From Gammaproteobacteria bacterium RIFCSPHIGHO2_12_FULL_36_30 (lineage in GTDB: Bacteria > Pseudomonadota > Gammaproteobacteria > Coxiellales > Coxiellaceae), in contig MGXU01000010.1 in assembly GCA_001801815.1 (NCBI GenBank), forward strand, positions 258,332 to 322,331: a stretch of 64,000 nt of DNA, written 5' to 3'. Below, piece after piece: positions 1 through 7,707 of the stretch. Numbering within the stretch: position 1 is the stretch's first letter; every line of letters starts with the position of its first letter. The translations under genes and the position numbers were made by a program. Under the pieces are notes generated by a model. It had not been told where the DNA came from. It did no database searches and saw only the letters and a program-made list of their open reading frames with translations.

Positions 1-1279
1 AATTTAATGTAATAACTAAATTTGATCCTGATGATCCACCAGTGAAAGTACCAATGATCGTTCCAGCATATGTGACGTTCGCACCTGATGTGCCAATTTG
101 TCCTGCGCCTGATCCTTGATTTCTAATTGCTAAAATATCTTCTGCGGAATCAGAACCTGCCGTGAAAGAAACGGTTAATGTTCCTGTGTCAAAATTAGAT
201 GAGTCAACATCACTTACAATCGCAGCGGTTGATTGATCAACAACGACAGCACCTGCACCTTCACTGTAACTAAGAGAATCAGATCCTAAGTTTGTAATCA
301 CAGCAACATCATTAACCCCATTCACCGTTGCCGTCACATCATAATTTGCAGATGTTCCACCATCACCATCTGTTAAAACAAATCTAATTGTTCTATCACC
401 CGTTGTTGGATTATCAGTGTCAGAGTCTTGGAAGGTAATGTTTTTAACAAGCGCTGTTGTTGCAGTTGCATCCGCTGAAGAATTTAATGTAATAACTAAA
501 TTTGATCCTGATGATCCACCAGTGAAAGTACCAATGATCGTTCCAGCATATGTGACGTTCGCACCTGATGTGCCAATTTGTCCTGCGCCTGATCCTTGAT
601 TTCTAATTGCTAAAATATCTTCTGCGGAATCAGAACCTGCCGTGAAAGAAACGGTTAATGTTCCTGTGTCAAAATTAGATGAGTCAACATCACTTACAAT
701 CGCAGCGGTTGATTGATCAACAACGACAGCACCTGCACCTTCACTGTAACTAAGAGAATCAGATCCTAAGTTTGTAATCACAGCAACATCATTAACCCCA
801 TTCACCGTTGCCGTCACATCATAATTTGCAGATGTTCCACCATCACCATCTGTTAAAACAAATCTAATTGTTCTATCACCCGTTGTTGGATTATCAGTGT
901 CAGAGTCTTGGAAGGTAATGTTTTTAACAAGCGCTGTTGTTGCAGTTGCAGTTGCATTTGAATTTAATGTGATAACAAGTGCACTGCCGCTTGAGCCGCC
1001 AGTGAAAGTACCGATCGTGGTTCCTTCATAAGCAACATTTGATCCTGATGTGCCAATTTGTGCTGCGCCTGAACCTTGATTTCGAATGGCTAAAATATCT
1101 TCTGCAGAATCAGATCCTGCTGTGAAAGAAACGGTTAAAGTTCCTGTGTCAAAATTAGATGAGTCAACATCAGTTACAATCGCAGCTGTGCTTTGATCGA
1201 TAATAACTGCACCTGCACCTTCACTGTAACTAAAAGAATCAGATCCTAAATTTGTAATAACAGCAACATCGTTAACGCC
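1..1279 (-). repeat. 480-bp tandem repeats inside the adhesin gene
   Basis: Bases 1-470 are identical to bases 481-950, giving an exact 480-bp period (160 codons, so the frame is kept). A third unit (1279-800) is diverged in its first 330 bases and identical to the others in the rest. Identity over 470 bases with no silent differences points to recent duplication or gene conversion. The array continues past the window edge. Confidence 0.97.
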
Positions 1280-2914
1280 AGTAATTGTTACAACTACATT
1301 TGCATTGCTCGTCGCACTTTGCGAATCAGTCGCGCGGAAAGTTAATGTGTCTGTTAATGTTGCGCCAACACCTAATGCTTGCACTGCGGAAATACTATTA
1401 TCAATCGTATAGCTATAAGCGCCTGTCGTTGCATTGGTAATAGCAAAAGAACCATACACACCATTTGTTACTACCGTAAAAGTTTTTGTATCACTGCTAT
1501 CCACATCCGTCGCAGAAACAGTACCAGATACCGCGCTACCATCTTCTGTCGCAGCTTTCGTACCAGCAACTGCAACTGGCGCATCATTTGCACCTGCAAT
1601 TGTAACAACTACATTCGCTTCATCTGTTGCAGCGCTTGAATCAGCAACGCGGAAAGTTAATGTATCTGTTAATGTTGCGCCAACACCCAGCGCTTGCACT
1701 GCGGAAATACTATTGTCAATTGTATAACTATAATCACCCGACGTTGAATCGGTAATAGCGAAAACACCATATGCACCATTCGTCACTACTGTAAAAGTTT
1801 TTGTATCGCCCGAATTTGCATCAGTCGCAGATAATGTACCAGTAACAGCAGCGCCATCTTCAACGGCTGATTTTGTTCCAGCAACTGCAACTGGCGCAGT
1901 ATTTGCTGGCGTGCTTGGTGTCGATGAACCCAAATTAGGATCATGAACGGGTGGCGTAATATCAACTGGACGCGGTGGTGGCGGAACAAATGACGGCGGT
2001 CCTGAACCAGCGCCACCAGATACATTCTCCGTTGCAATTGGTGCAGCTACTGTGGGTAATGTCGGCGGCGTTATAACTGGCGGAACAAAAACAAATGGGT
2101 TTTCAACAAAAATTGGCGCTGGCGGAACGAACGATCCCGTTACAATCGGATTCAATATACCAAAACTATTACCACCACCGGGAGTTAATGATCCAAATCC
2201 CGTAACGGGAAGAACAGCAGTAGCGACAGTTTCAAATCCAATGCTAGGCGCGCCAAACATAATGTCAGATGCACTCATGATTGTGCCAACAAGCGTTTTA
2301 TTTTCCATGCCAGACGCTGTGGCAGCATATACAGATGCAATAGCTGCCGCACTCATAAAATGTGCTGACATTGTATTATTCAAAACGGGTTGCATTCGAT
2401 CAGGTGTGAAATGAGTACTCGCTACAGCGCGACCACTTATGTTATCAGCAGCATTCACTGCAGCTTGCGCAATGCGAAATTGTTGTGTTTCAGCATTACG
2501 AAACACTACGACTTTTGCATCACCTTCTTTATTATCGTGTGCATCTACACTTATTTCTCTGCGTTTTGTGAAATCAATAGATTCAATTTTATCTTCTTCT
2601 TGTGCAGATTTTTTATCTTCCATTTCTGATTCATATTTTGGACGATCAGCCATTGCAACAATTATTTCTTCTTGCGCCGATCCTTTTTCATGAGCTGTTA
2701 ATTCACTATGACGTTCAATTTGATTACCTTTTGTGACGGTATCGTAATTGTGTTGATGCTCATCTTGCGAAGCAGGCACAACAGCGGAGTGTTCTCTCGC
2801 ATCACCCAGCTTGGATGTTGCTGCTGTTGCATGATGTTGCGCATCCGTCACTGCCGAATTGTCGGCCAATTGAAGGGATTGCAACACCTTTTTGAGTGAT
2901 AATTTTTTATCCAC
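1..2914 (-). CDS. Giant VCBS/cadherin-like repeat surface adhesin, 5' part (runs off window start)
   Basis: A single open frame runs from a GTG at 2914 to the window edge, giving about 971 residues of a longer protein. Residues 1-335 form a head without an obvious signal peptide: a charged Glu/Lys-rich stretch, an Ala/Met/Thr-rich part and a Pro-rich linker. Residues about 337-545 are two 105-residue VCBS-type repeats (motifs NTAPVAVAGTKSAVEDG, LGVGATLTDTLTFR). From about residue 545 come 160-residue repeats (motif YSEGAGAVVVDQSTAAIV). VCBS proteins of this kind are usually giant adhesins exported by type I secretion with a C-terminal signal, which here would lie outside the window. The GTG start follows a weak GGCGGGTGGG site; no earlier in-frame ATG exists. 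It lies downstream of alr on the same strand. Function as an adhesin is inferred. Confidence 0.85.
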   Translation of the reverse strand, partial: MDKKLSLKKVLQSLQLADNSAVTDAQHHATAATSKLGDAREHSAVVPASQDEHQHNYDTVTKGNQIERHSELTAHEKGSAQEEIIVAMADRPKYESEMEDKKSAQEEDKIESIDFTKRREISVDAHDNKEGDAKVVVFRNAETQQFRIAQAAVNAADNISGRAVASTHFTPDRMQPVLNNTMSAHFMSAAAIASVYAATASGMENKTLVGTIMSASDIMFGAPSIGFETVATAVLPVTGFGSLTPGGGNSFGILNPIVTGSFVPPAPIFVENPFVFVPPVITPPTLPTVAAPIATENVSGGAGSGPPSFVPPPPRPVDITPPVHDPNLGSSTPSTPANTAPVAVAGTKSAVEDGAAVTGTLSATDANSGDTKTFTVVTNGAYGVFAITDSTSGDYSYTIDNSISAVQALGVGATLTDTLTFRVADSSAATDEANVVVTIAGANDAPVAVAGTKAATEDGSAVSGTVSATDVDSSDTKTFTVVTNGVYGSFAITNATTGAYSYTIDNSISAVQALGVGATLTDTLTFRATDSQSATSNANVVVTITGVNDVAVITNLGSDSFSYSEGAGAVIIDQSTAAIVTDVDSSNFDTGTLTVSFTAGSDSAEDILAIRNQGSGAAQIGTSGSNVAYEGTTIGTFTGGSSGSALVITLNSNATATATTALVKNITFQDSDTDNPTTGDRTIRFVLTDGDGGTSANYDVTATVNGVNDVAVITNLGSDSLSYSEGAGAVVVDQSTAAIVSDVDSSNFDTGTLTVSFTAGSDSAEDILAIRNQGSGAGQIGTSGANVTYAGTIIGTFTGGSSGSNLVITLNSSADATATTALVKNITFQDSDTDNPTTGDRTIRFVLTDGDGGTSANYDVTATVNGVNDVAVITNLGSDSLSYSEGAGAVVVDQSTAAIVSDVDSSNFDTGTLTVSFTAGSDSAEDILAIRNQGSGAGQIGTSGANVTYAGTIIGTFTGGSSGSNLVITLN
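1280..1915 (-). repeat. Two 315-bp VCBS-type repeats
   Basis: Two diverged 315-bp (105-codon) units can be aligned: GGAAAGTTAATGT recurs at 1336 and 1651, and the CTTGCACTGCGGAAATACTA block recurs at the same offset. They encode the VCBS-type domains just before the 480-bp repeats. Confidence 0.85.
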
Positions 2915-2957
2915 AACCCACCCGCCTATATAAGCAATAACCCTACTTACACAATAA

Positions 2958-2963
2958 ATTATA
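2958..2963 (-). promoter_or_regulatory. Possible -10 box for the adhesin gene
   Basis: The minus strand reads TATAAT here, about 45 bases upstream of the adhesin GTG. No convincing -35 box is found at 16-18 bases, so a sigma-70 promoter is only a possibility. The rest of the 135-base gap from alr shows no terminator hairpin. Confidence 0.35.
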
Positions 2964-3049
2964 GTAGATAGGCGAGTATTCTGCTGTAAAACTTTAAGTT
3001 AAATTTTGTTATTAATCAACATGATGTAAAATATACTTATGAAGATACT

Positions 3050-4144
3050 TTAAATGTACATTAAATTGACTCTACCAGTCAAATGGCAGAGTAATTCATG
3101 CGAAATAGTATTAGCGCATTGCGCAACCTCAACGACCGACAAATCGCGACCCCATAAAGTCACCGTATCGTCCACAGATACCTCTTTTAGAGCTGAAACA
3201 TCCACAGTAATCATATCCATCGACACACGTCCCACAATCGGACAACGCTGCTCTCGAATTAAAACCGGCGTACCGTTTTTTGCCTGTCGCGGATAACTAT
3301 CACCATATCCCATTCCAACAATTCCAATTTTCATATCGCGGTCAGCAATATATGTGCACGTATAACCAATTTTTTCACCACGCTTTACATTTTTCACAGC
3401 AATTAATTTTGATTCTAATGTCATCGCTGGCATAAAATTTTTCGTCACAGATTGATATTCATTTGTCGAATTAAAAGGCGTCACACCATACAATAATAAT
3501 CCCGGACGAATCCAATCATAATGTGCACGCGCGTGTGCAATAATTCCCGCAGAATTTAATAAACTTTTTTCATTCGAAATATTTTTTGTTGCATTTTCAA
3601 AATTCATAATTTGTTGACGCGTAAAAGTTGGATCAACATTATCGGCATCTGCCAAATGCGAACAAACAACAAAATGTTTTTCAATAAAAGATAATTTATT
3701 TAATCGATTATATATTTCTTGAAACTCATCACACGAAAATCCTAAACGATGCATGCCCGTATCTATTTTCATCCAAATTCGTAATTTTTTATTTTCTGAA
3801 AATGAATTATTTTCCAATAAAAATAATTGCTGATGTTCATGCACACAAGCAATTAATTTATCATCAGCAAAAAAAATAGATAATTCATCACGCGTTGCAA
3901 ATCCACGCATCACAACAATATCCGCATCAATTCCCGCATTTCGCAATTGCAATGCTTCTGCAATCGTTGCAACGCCCAACGCATCTGCATTTCCGAGCGC
4001 TTTTGCAACTGGAATTAAACCATGTCCATACGCATTACTTTTTATCATCGCCAAAATTTTTTGTTTTGGCATCATTTCTTGAATTAAATGTAAATTATGT
4101 TTAATTGCACTTAAATCAATAATGCTGGTGGCGGTTGAATTCAT
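3050..4144 (-). CDS. alr: Alanine racemase
   Basis: A PLP-dependent enzyme interconverting L- and D-alanine in the cytoplasm for peptidoglycan synthesis. The 364 residues match the normal family length. The PLP-binding lysine is K35 in AMIKSNAYGHG (usual form AVVKADAYGHG), and the C-terminal half carries a GYTCTY segment with the second catalytic tyrosine and the GMGYGDSYPR block. It starts at an ATG just after a tandem heptamer array and sits downstream of mltB, another cell-wall gene, on the same strand. The adhesin gene follows. Whether this is the biosynthetic Alr or the catabolic DadX-type form cannot be told from the sequence. Confidence 0.95.
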   Translation of the reverse strand: MNSTATSIIDLSAIKHNLHLIQEMMPKQKILAMIKSNAYGHGLIPVAKALGNADALGVATIAEALQLRNAGIDADIVVMRGFATRDELSIFFADDKLIACVHEHQQLFLLENNSFSENKKLRIWMKIDTGMHRLGFSCDEFQEIYNRLNKLSFIEKHFVVCSHLADADNVDPTFTRQQIMNFENATKNISNEKSLLNSAGIIAHARAHYDWIRPGLLLYGVTPFNSTNEYQSVTKNFMPAMTLESKLIAVKNVKRGEKIGYTCTYIADRDMKIGIVGMGYGDSYPRQAKNGTPVLIREQRCPIVGRVSMDMITVDVSALKEVSVDDTVTLWGRDLSVVEVAQCANTISHELLCHLTGRVNLMYI

Positions 4145-4149
4145 GGGGA

Positions 4150-4297
4150 CGTTATCCGTTATTCGTTATGCGTTATTCGTTATGCGTTATTCGTCATCTT
4201 GCGCCAACCGTATTTCATTTTCAATACCGTGTTTTTAAACATGTATCGTTTTTCATTTACACCTCTGAACGCATAACGCATAACGCATAACTAATAA
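4150..4297. repeat. Two opposed heptamer arrays upstream of alr
   Basis: Seven tandem copies of CGTTATN (last one CGTCATC) lie at 4150-4198, and three CGCATAA units plus CTAATAA lie at 4270-4297, which is the same heptamer on the other strand. The arrays could pair into a long hairpin across the 161-base gap between mltB and alr. Between them lies CAATACCGTGTTTTT (4222-4236), which recurs exactly at 52866-52880. Confidence 0.8.
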
Positions 4298-4305
4298 CAT
4301 TTTTA

Positions 4306-5256
4306 TCATCTGCAAATTTCTTCCGCCATATATCCCACCGTCCCCGCATAATACGACGAACGATTCCATTTCATAATGACGCGAAAATTATTAAACACCA
4401 TCATCGCCGGCGCACCATCCGGTTGAATAACAGACGCTGCCAAATCAGCAGAAATATTTTCTGGCTGCGCAAAATGCACACCCATTTTTTCCCAGTCCGC
4501 AACTGTTTTAATTGTTTTTGTCGTTAATAATGCACGATCAAAATTTGTTGGTAAATCAACTTGCACAGTCCATAATTGATTTTCTTGCCAACCTAACACA
4601 TGTAAATAATTTGCAATCGACGCAAAAATATCACCATCTGATTTCCAAATATCTTTTTTTCCATCACCGTCAAAGTCAACTGCATAATTATGCCAAGTTG
4701 ACGGCAAAAATTGTGGTTGTCCCGTCGCACCTGCCCACTCGCCTTTTAAATCTTTTAACGCAACGTGTCCTTCATTTAACATTTCCAAAGCATAAAATAA
4801 TTCTTTGCGAAAAATTGCAGCGCGACGCTGATCATAAGCTAATGTTGCGAGTGATTGAATCACCGAAAATTTTCCCATGTAATGTCCGTAACTTGTTTCC
4901 AATCCCCACAACGATCCAATATAACAAGCATCAACATGATAATGATTTGCTATTTTATCCAGTAATTCTCGATGTTTTTTAATTTCACGTCGACCCATCA
5001 CAATGCGATCTTTACTTGCGCGTGAATTTCGATATTGAAAATATGTAATTCTTTTTTCTGGTTGCGTGCGATCAAAACGTAAAACTTCTTTGTGCGGTTC
5101 TTGAATTCCTTGAAACGCTTCATCAAAAATTTCCGGACGAATTCCTTTTGCAATTGCTTCTGTTCGCAAGCCTTGAATATAATTATTCCAATTTGAGTCT
5201 GCAAAAACAGCGGTAGAAATAAAAATAAAAAATAAAATAAATAATCGCGTCGTCAT
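4306..5256 (-). CDS. mltB: Lytic murein transglycosylase B
   Basis: Cleaves the glycan backbone of peptidoglycan with formation of 1,6-anhydro-MurNAc, in the periplasm. Residues 1-19 form a signal peptide. The catalytic glutamate is E120 in LWGLETSYGHYMG, followed by the family block FSVIQSLATLAYDQRR and the ATGQPQFLPSTW segment. The Asp/Gly-rich DFDGDGKKDIW segment is also typical. No lipobox is seen, so it may be soluble rather than a lipoprotein. It is 316 residues long and starts 12 bases after a small Cys-rich secreted protein, probably co-transcribed with it. Confidence 0.93.
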   Translation of the reverse strand: MTTRLFILFFIFISTAVFADSNWNNYIQGLRTEAIAKGIRPEIFDEAFQGIQEPHKEVLRFDRTQPEKRITYFQYRNSRASKDRIVMGRREIKKHRELLDKIANHYHVDACYIGSLWGLETSYGHYMGKFSVIQSLATLAYDQRRAAIFRKELFYALEMLNEGHVALKDLKGEWAGATGQPQFLPSTWHNYAVDFDGDGKKDIWKSDGDIFASIANYLHVLGWQENQLWTVQVDLPTNFDRALLTTKTIKTVADWEKMGVHFAQPENISADLAASVIQPDGAPAMMVFNNFRVIMKWNRSSYYAGTVGYMAEEICR

Positions 5257-5268
5257 TTAAATTCTCCG

Positions 5269-5691
5269 TTAATTCGCATATTTCACACACTGCGAATCAC
5301 AAAACTCTTTTTCCCTCGATTGCAAACACGGACTCAGTTCGTAACTGTGATAACAAACATACCCCATATTAATTAAATAATCCGCCGTATCTTGATTACA
5401 TGTCGTGCGATCCACTTGTCTCGGGTACACATGAAATCCATAACGCCCGGGTTTCACGCAACGATAACAACCATTCCGCAATCTTTCGCGCTGAAAACAA
5501 TAACTGTTCGTATAACAAACTTGTTTCCACTGCAAACATTTTTCAAACCGCGGCGATTCAGTTGGTGCACTCGCATTTTGTTGCGGTATTGTCACACTCG
5601 TTGCATTCGGCGTTAATACATTTGAAGCATAAATATTATTTACAAAAAATAATACGACAATCATTATCATTATTTTTTTTATCATATTCAA
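5269..5691 (-). CDS. Small secreted cysteine-rich protein, unknown function
   Basis: A 140-residue protein that I do not recognise. Residues 1-22 form a signal peptide (MNMIKKIMIMIVVLFFVNN, then IYAS), so export to the periplasm or beyond is likely. The mature part has ten cysteines, an even number consistent with disulfides, many in Cys-aromatic or Cys-Gln contexts. The gene is 12 bases upstream of mltB on the same strand, suggesting a shared transcript. A DsbA/DsbB-like pair elsewhere in the window could oxidise it, but that link is speculative. An internal Met3 is an alternative start. Confidence 0.7.
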   Translation of the reverse strand: MNMIKKIMIMIVVLFFVNNIYASNVLTPNATSVTIPQQNASAPTESPRFEKCLQWKQVCYTNSYCFQRERLRNGCYRCVKPGRYGFHVYPRQVDRTTCNQDTADYLINMGYVCYHSYELSPCLQSREKEFCDSQCVKYAN

Positions 5692-5702
5692 CTACCCATA
5701 TA

Positions 5703-5756
5703 TTTCAAGCGAAGCCTCTTCAGAAGCTCGCGCGGAAGCGTGAGCGCAAAGTTCAT
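5703..5756. repeat. Partial copy of dispersed palindromic repeat R1
   Basis: The segment starting TTTCAAGCGAAGCCTC aligns with the outer half of the R1 copy at 32368-32462, including AGAAGCYCGCG and GTGAGCGCA. It lies between the divergent Cys-rich gene and prpC. The 19-bp R1 core is missing. Confidence 0.65.
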
Positions 5757-5819
5757 TATTCTCACCACATTATGTTACAATACAGCCACTTTTCCAAAAT
5801 TGAAAGCAAGGAATTCATC

Positions 5820-6932
5820 ATGCCAGAAACAAAAAATTCATCTGCCGGATTAGCAGGCATCATCGCAGGACAATCCGCAATTTCAATGGTCGGCCACAAC
5901 GAAACTGGTTTACATTATCGCGGCTATGAAATTCACGATCTCACGCAAAAATCATCTTTCGAAGCTGTCGCGTATTTATTAATTTACGGCGAATTACCGA
6001 CAAAAATACAATTAAATGAATATCAAGAAAAATTAATTTCGCTGCGCAATTTGCCGAACGCATTGCAAGAAGTATTGGAAAAAATTCCAGTGACTGCACA
6101 CCCAATGGATGTTTTGCGCACCGGCTGTTCTTTTTTAGGAACACTCGAACCTGAAAATAAAAATCACAATCAAATCGACATCGCCAATAAATTAATCGCT
6201 TGTTTTCCAGCCATGTTAACGTATTGGTTTCACTTTCAACACAATCATAAAAAAATAAATACACAATTAAATGACAAAACAACTGGCGAATATTTTTTAC
6301 ATTTATTACATGGAGAAAAACCGGATGCTTTGCAAACCAGTGTTTTAAATACATCATTAATTTTATACGCAGAACATGAATTTAATGCATCCACTTTTAC
6401 TGCGCGTGTTATTGCCGCAACATTATCTGATTTTTATTCTTGTATTACCGGCGCAATCGGTGCACTGCGCGGACCACTTCACGGCGGCGCAAATGAAGAA
6501 GCATTAAAATTAATTTTACAATTTAATTCTGTTGCTGCTGCTGAAAAAGGTGTGATGGAAATGTTACGACAAAAAAAATTAATCATGGGATTTGGCCATC
6601 GCGTTTATAAAAATGGCGATCCACGATCTGATATTATTAAAGCGGAAGCAAAAAAATTATCTGAAAAATTAAATGATCATGTTGTGTATGCAGTTTCTGA
6701 AGTGATCGAAAAATTAATGCGGAGCGAAAAGAAAATGTTTCCCAATCTCGATTTTTACAGCGCATCAGCATATCATTTCTGCAATATTCCGGTTGAATTA
6801 TTCACGCCGATTTTTGTTTTTGCAAGAACAGCTGGATGGTCTGCACACATTATCGAACAACGCGCAAATAATAAATTAATTCGGCCGTTGTCGGAATATA
6901 TTGGACCTGCGCCACGAAAGCATCCGATTTGA
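5820..6932 (+). CDS. prpC: 2-methylcitrate synthase (citrate synthase family)
   Basis: Condenses propionyl-CoA with oxaloacetate to 2-methylcitrate, the first committed step of propionate breakdown. The chosen ATG at 5820 follows an AAGGA site and gives 370 residues, the normal size of the short citrate synthase subfamily. A longer in-frame opening upstream has no family similarity. Citrate synthase signatures are present: HYRGYEIHDL near the N-terminus, GPLHGGANEEAL, and MGFGHRVYKNGDPRSDIIK. prpD lies downstream, which favours methylcitrate over citrate synthase, although these enzymes often do both. A toxin-antitoxin pair has inserted between the two genes. No prpB is present in the window. 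Confidence 0.88.
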   Translation: MPETKNSSAGLAGIIAGQSAISMVGHNETGLHYRGYEIHDLTQKSSFEAVAYLLIYGELPTKIQLNEYQEKLISLRNLPNALQEVLEKIPVTAHPMDVLRTGCSFLGTLEPENKNHNQIDIANKLIACFPAMLTYWFHFQHNHKKINTQLNDKTTGEYFLHLLHGEKPDALQTSVLNTSLILYAEHEFNASTFTARVIAATLSDFYSCITGAIGALRGPLHGGANEEALKLILQFNSVAAAEKGVMEMLRQKKLIMGFGHRVYKNGDPRSDIIKAEAKKLSEKLNDHVVYAVSEVIEKLMRSEKKMFPNLDFYSASAYHFCNIPVELFTPIFVFARTAGWSAHIIEQRANNKLIRPLSEYIGPAPRKHPI

Positions 6933-6969
6933 TATTATATCCTATTTCACCTATAATCTTACTAGTAAG
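6929..6969 (+). promoter_or_regulatory. Promoter and palindromic operator for the AbrB/PIN pair
   Basis: TTGATA (6929-6934), a 17-base spacer and TATAAT (6952-6957) form a near-consensus sigma-70 promoter whose -35 box overlaps the prpC stop codon. A perfect 12-bp palindrome CTTACTAGTAAG (6958-6969) sits on the expected start point. AbrB-type antitoxins commonly repress their own operon, so this palindrome is a good operator candidate. Confidence 0.7.
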
Positions 6970-6987
6970 AATATCGAGGTAATCATT

Positions 6988-7248
6988 ATGAGTAATTTAG
7001 CAACAACAAAGCTATCATCAAAAGGTCAAGTCGTCATTCCAGAAGAGATCCGTGATCAAATGGGTTTACACACTGGCGATCAATTTCTTGTCGTCGCTGA
7101 AAAAGGTGTAATGATATTAAAAATAATTGAGAAACCAGACATGAGTCGATATCAAGTTTTGATTGCAAAAACACGTAAATTAGCAAAATCATCTGGATTG
7201 AGTGAACAAGATATAGTGCGCGCAATTAAGGCGGTTCGCAAAAAATGA
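6988..7248 (+). CDS. AbrB/SpoVT-family antitoxin
   Basis: An 86-residue DNA-binding antitoxin. The N-terminal swapped-hairpin AbrB domain is clear: TTKLSSKGQVVIPEEIRDQM and LHTGDQFLVV. The C-terminal 35 residues are basic and presumably bind the toxin. The ATG at 6988 has a GAGG site eight bases upstream. Its TGA overlaps the ATG of the PIN toxin (ATGA), typical of translational coupling. It has its own promoter at the end of prpC. Confidence 0.9.
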   Translation: MSNLATTKLSSKGQVVIPEEIRDQMGLHTGDQFLVVAEKGVMILKIIEKPDMSRYQVLIAKTRKLAKSSGLSEQDIVRAIKAVRKK

Positions 7249-7649
7249 TTAGAATCGTTTTGGATACCAATGTTTTCATGTCCGGTATTTTTTGGTCCGG
7301 AAATCCTGGAAAAATATTAGATGCATGGGGCAATAACAAAATTAAGATAGTTTTTTCATATGAAATTCTTGATGAGTATATTCGCGTTGGACAAATTCTT
7401 TCAAAAAAGTATCCTGGTATAGACATTTCGCCATTTATTGATCTTTTAACGATTCATGGAGAATTGCATCAACCCATAAAACTAAAAGATCCGGTCTCAC
7501 AAGATTCTGATGATGATAAATTTATTGCGGTCGCGCTTGCTGCAAAATGTCCCTGTATTGTCAGCGGTGATGTTGATTTGTTATCGGTAGATGGCGTTTT
7601 TGAAATTAAAATTTTGAAGCCCGCGGATTTTGTAAAAAAGTATTTGTAA
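7245..7649 (+). CDS. PIN-domain toxin (COG1569-type)
   Basis: A putative ribonuclease toxin of 134 residues. Conserved PIN acidic positions are visible: D7 in IRIVLDTNVFMSG, E46 in FSYEILDEY, the DSDDDKF cluster and the D of SGDVDLL. These residues bind the metal ions used for RNA cleavage in the family. The pairing with an AbrB rather than VapB-like Phd antitoxin fits the COG1569 group. Overlaps the antitoxin stop by four bases. The pair separates prpC from prpD. Confidence 0.9.
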   Translation: MIRIVLDTNVFMSGIFWSGNPGKILDAWGNNKIKIVFSYEILDEYIRVGQILSKKYPGIDISPFIDLLTIHGELHQPIKLKDPVSQDSDDDKFIAVALAAKCPCIVSGDVDLLSVDGVFEIKILKPADFVKKYL

Positions 7650-7707
7650 TGATCTAATTTATTTTTGTAAGATACACAAACTTCACAGATAATCAGGAAA
7701 TTTCATC

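Noticed and set aside
1-960. Possible CRISPR array because of exact repeats
   Set aside because: The repeat period is 480 bp, a multiple of three, and the minus strand is an open coding frame through all units; no short repeat/spacer pattern exists.
417-2899. Several short open frames on both strands in the first 3 kb
   Set aside because: They are shadows of the single long minus-strand adhesin frame, with low-complexity products and no ribosome sites.
5400-5819. N-terminal 140-residue extension of the citrate synthase-like protein
   Set aside because: The extra part overlaps the Cys-rich gene on the other strand, crosses a dispersed repeat and has no family similarity; ATG 5820 has a clear AAGGA site.
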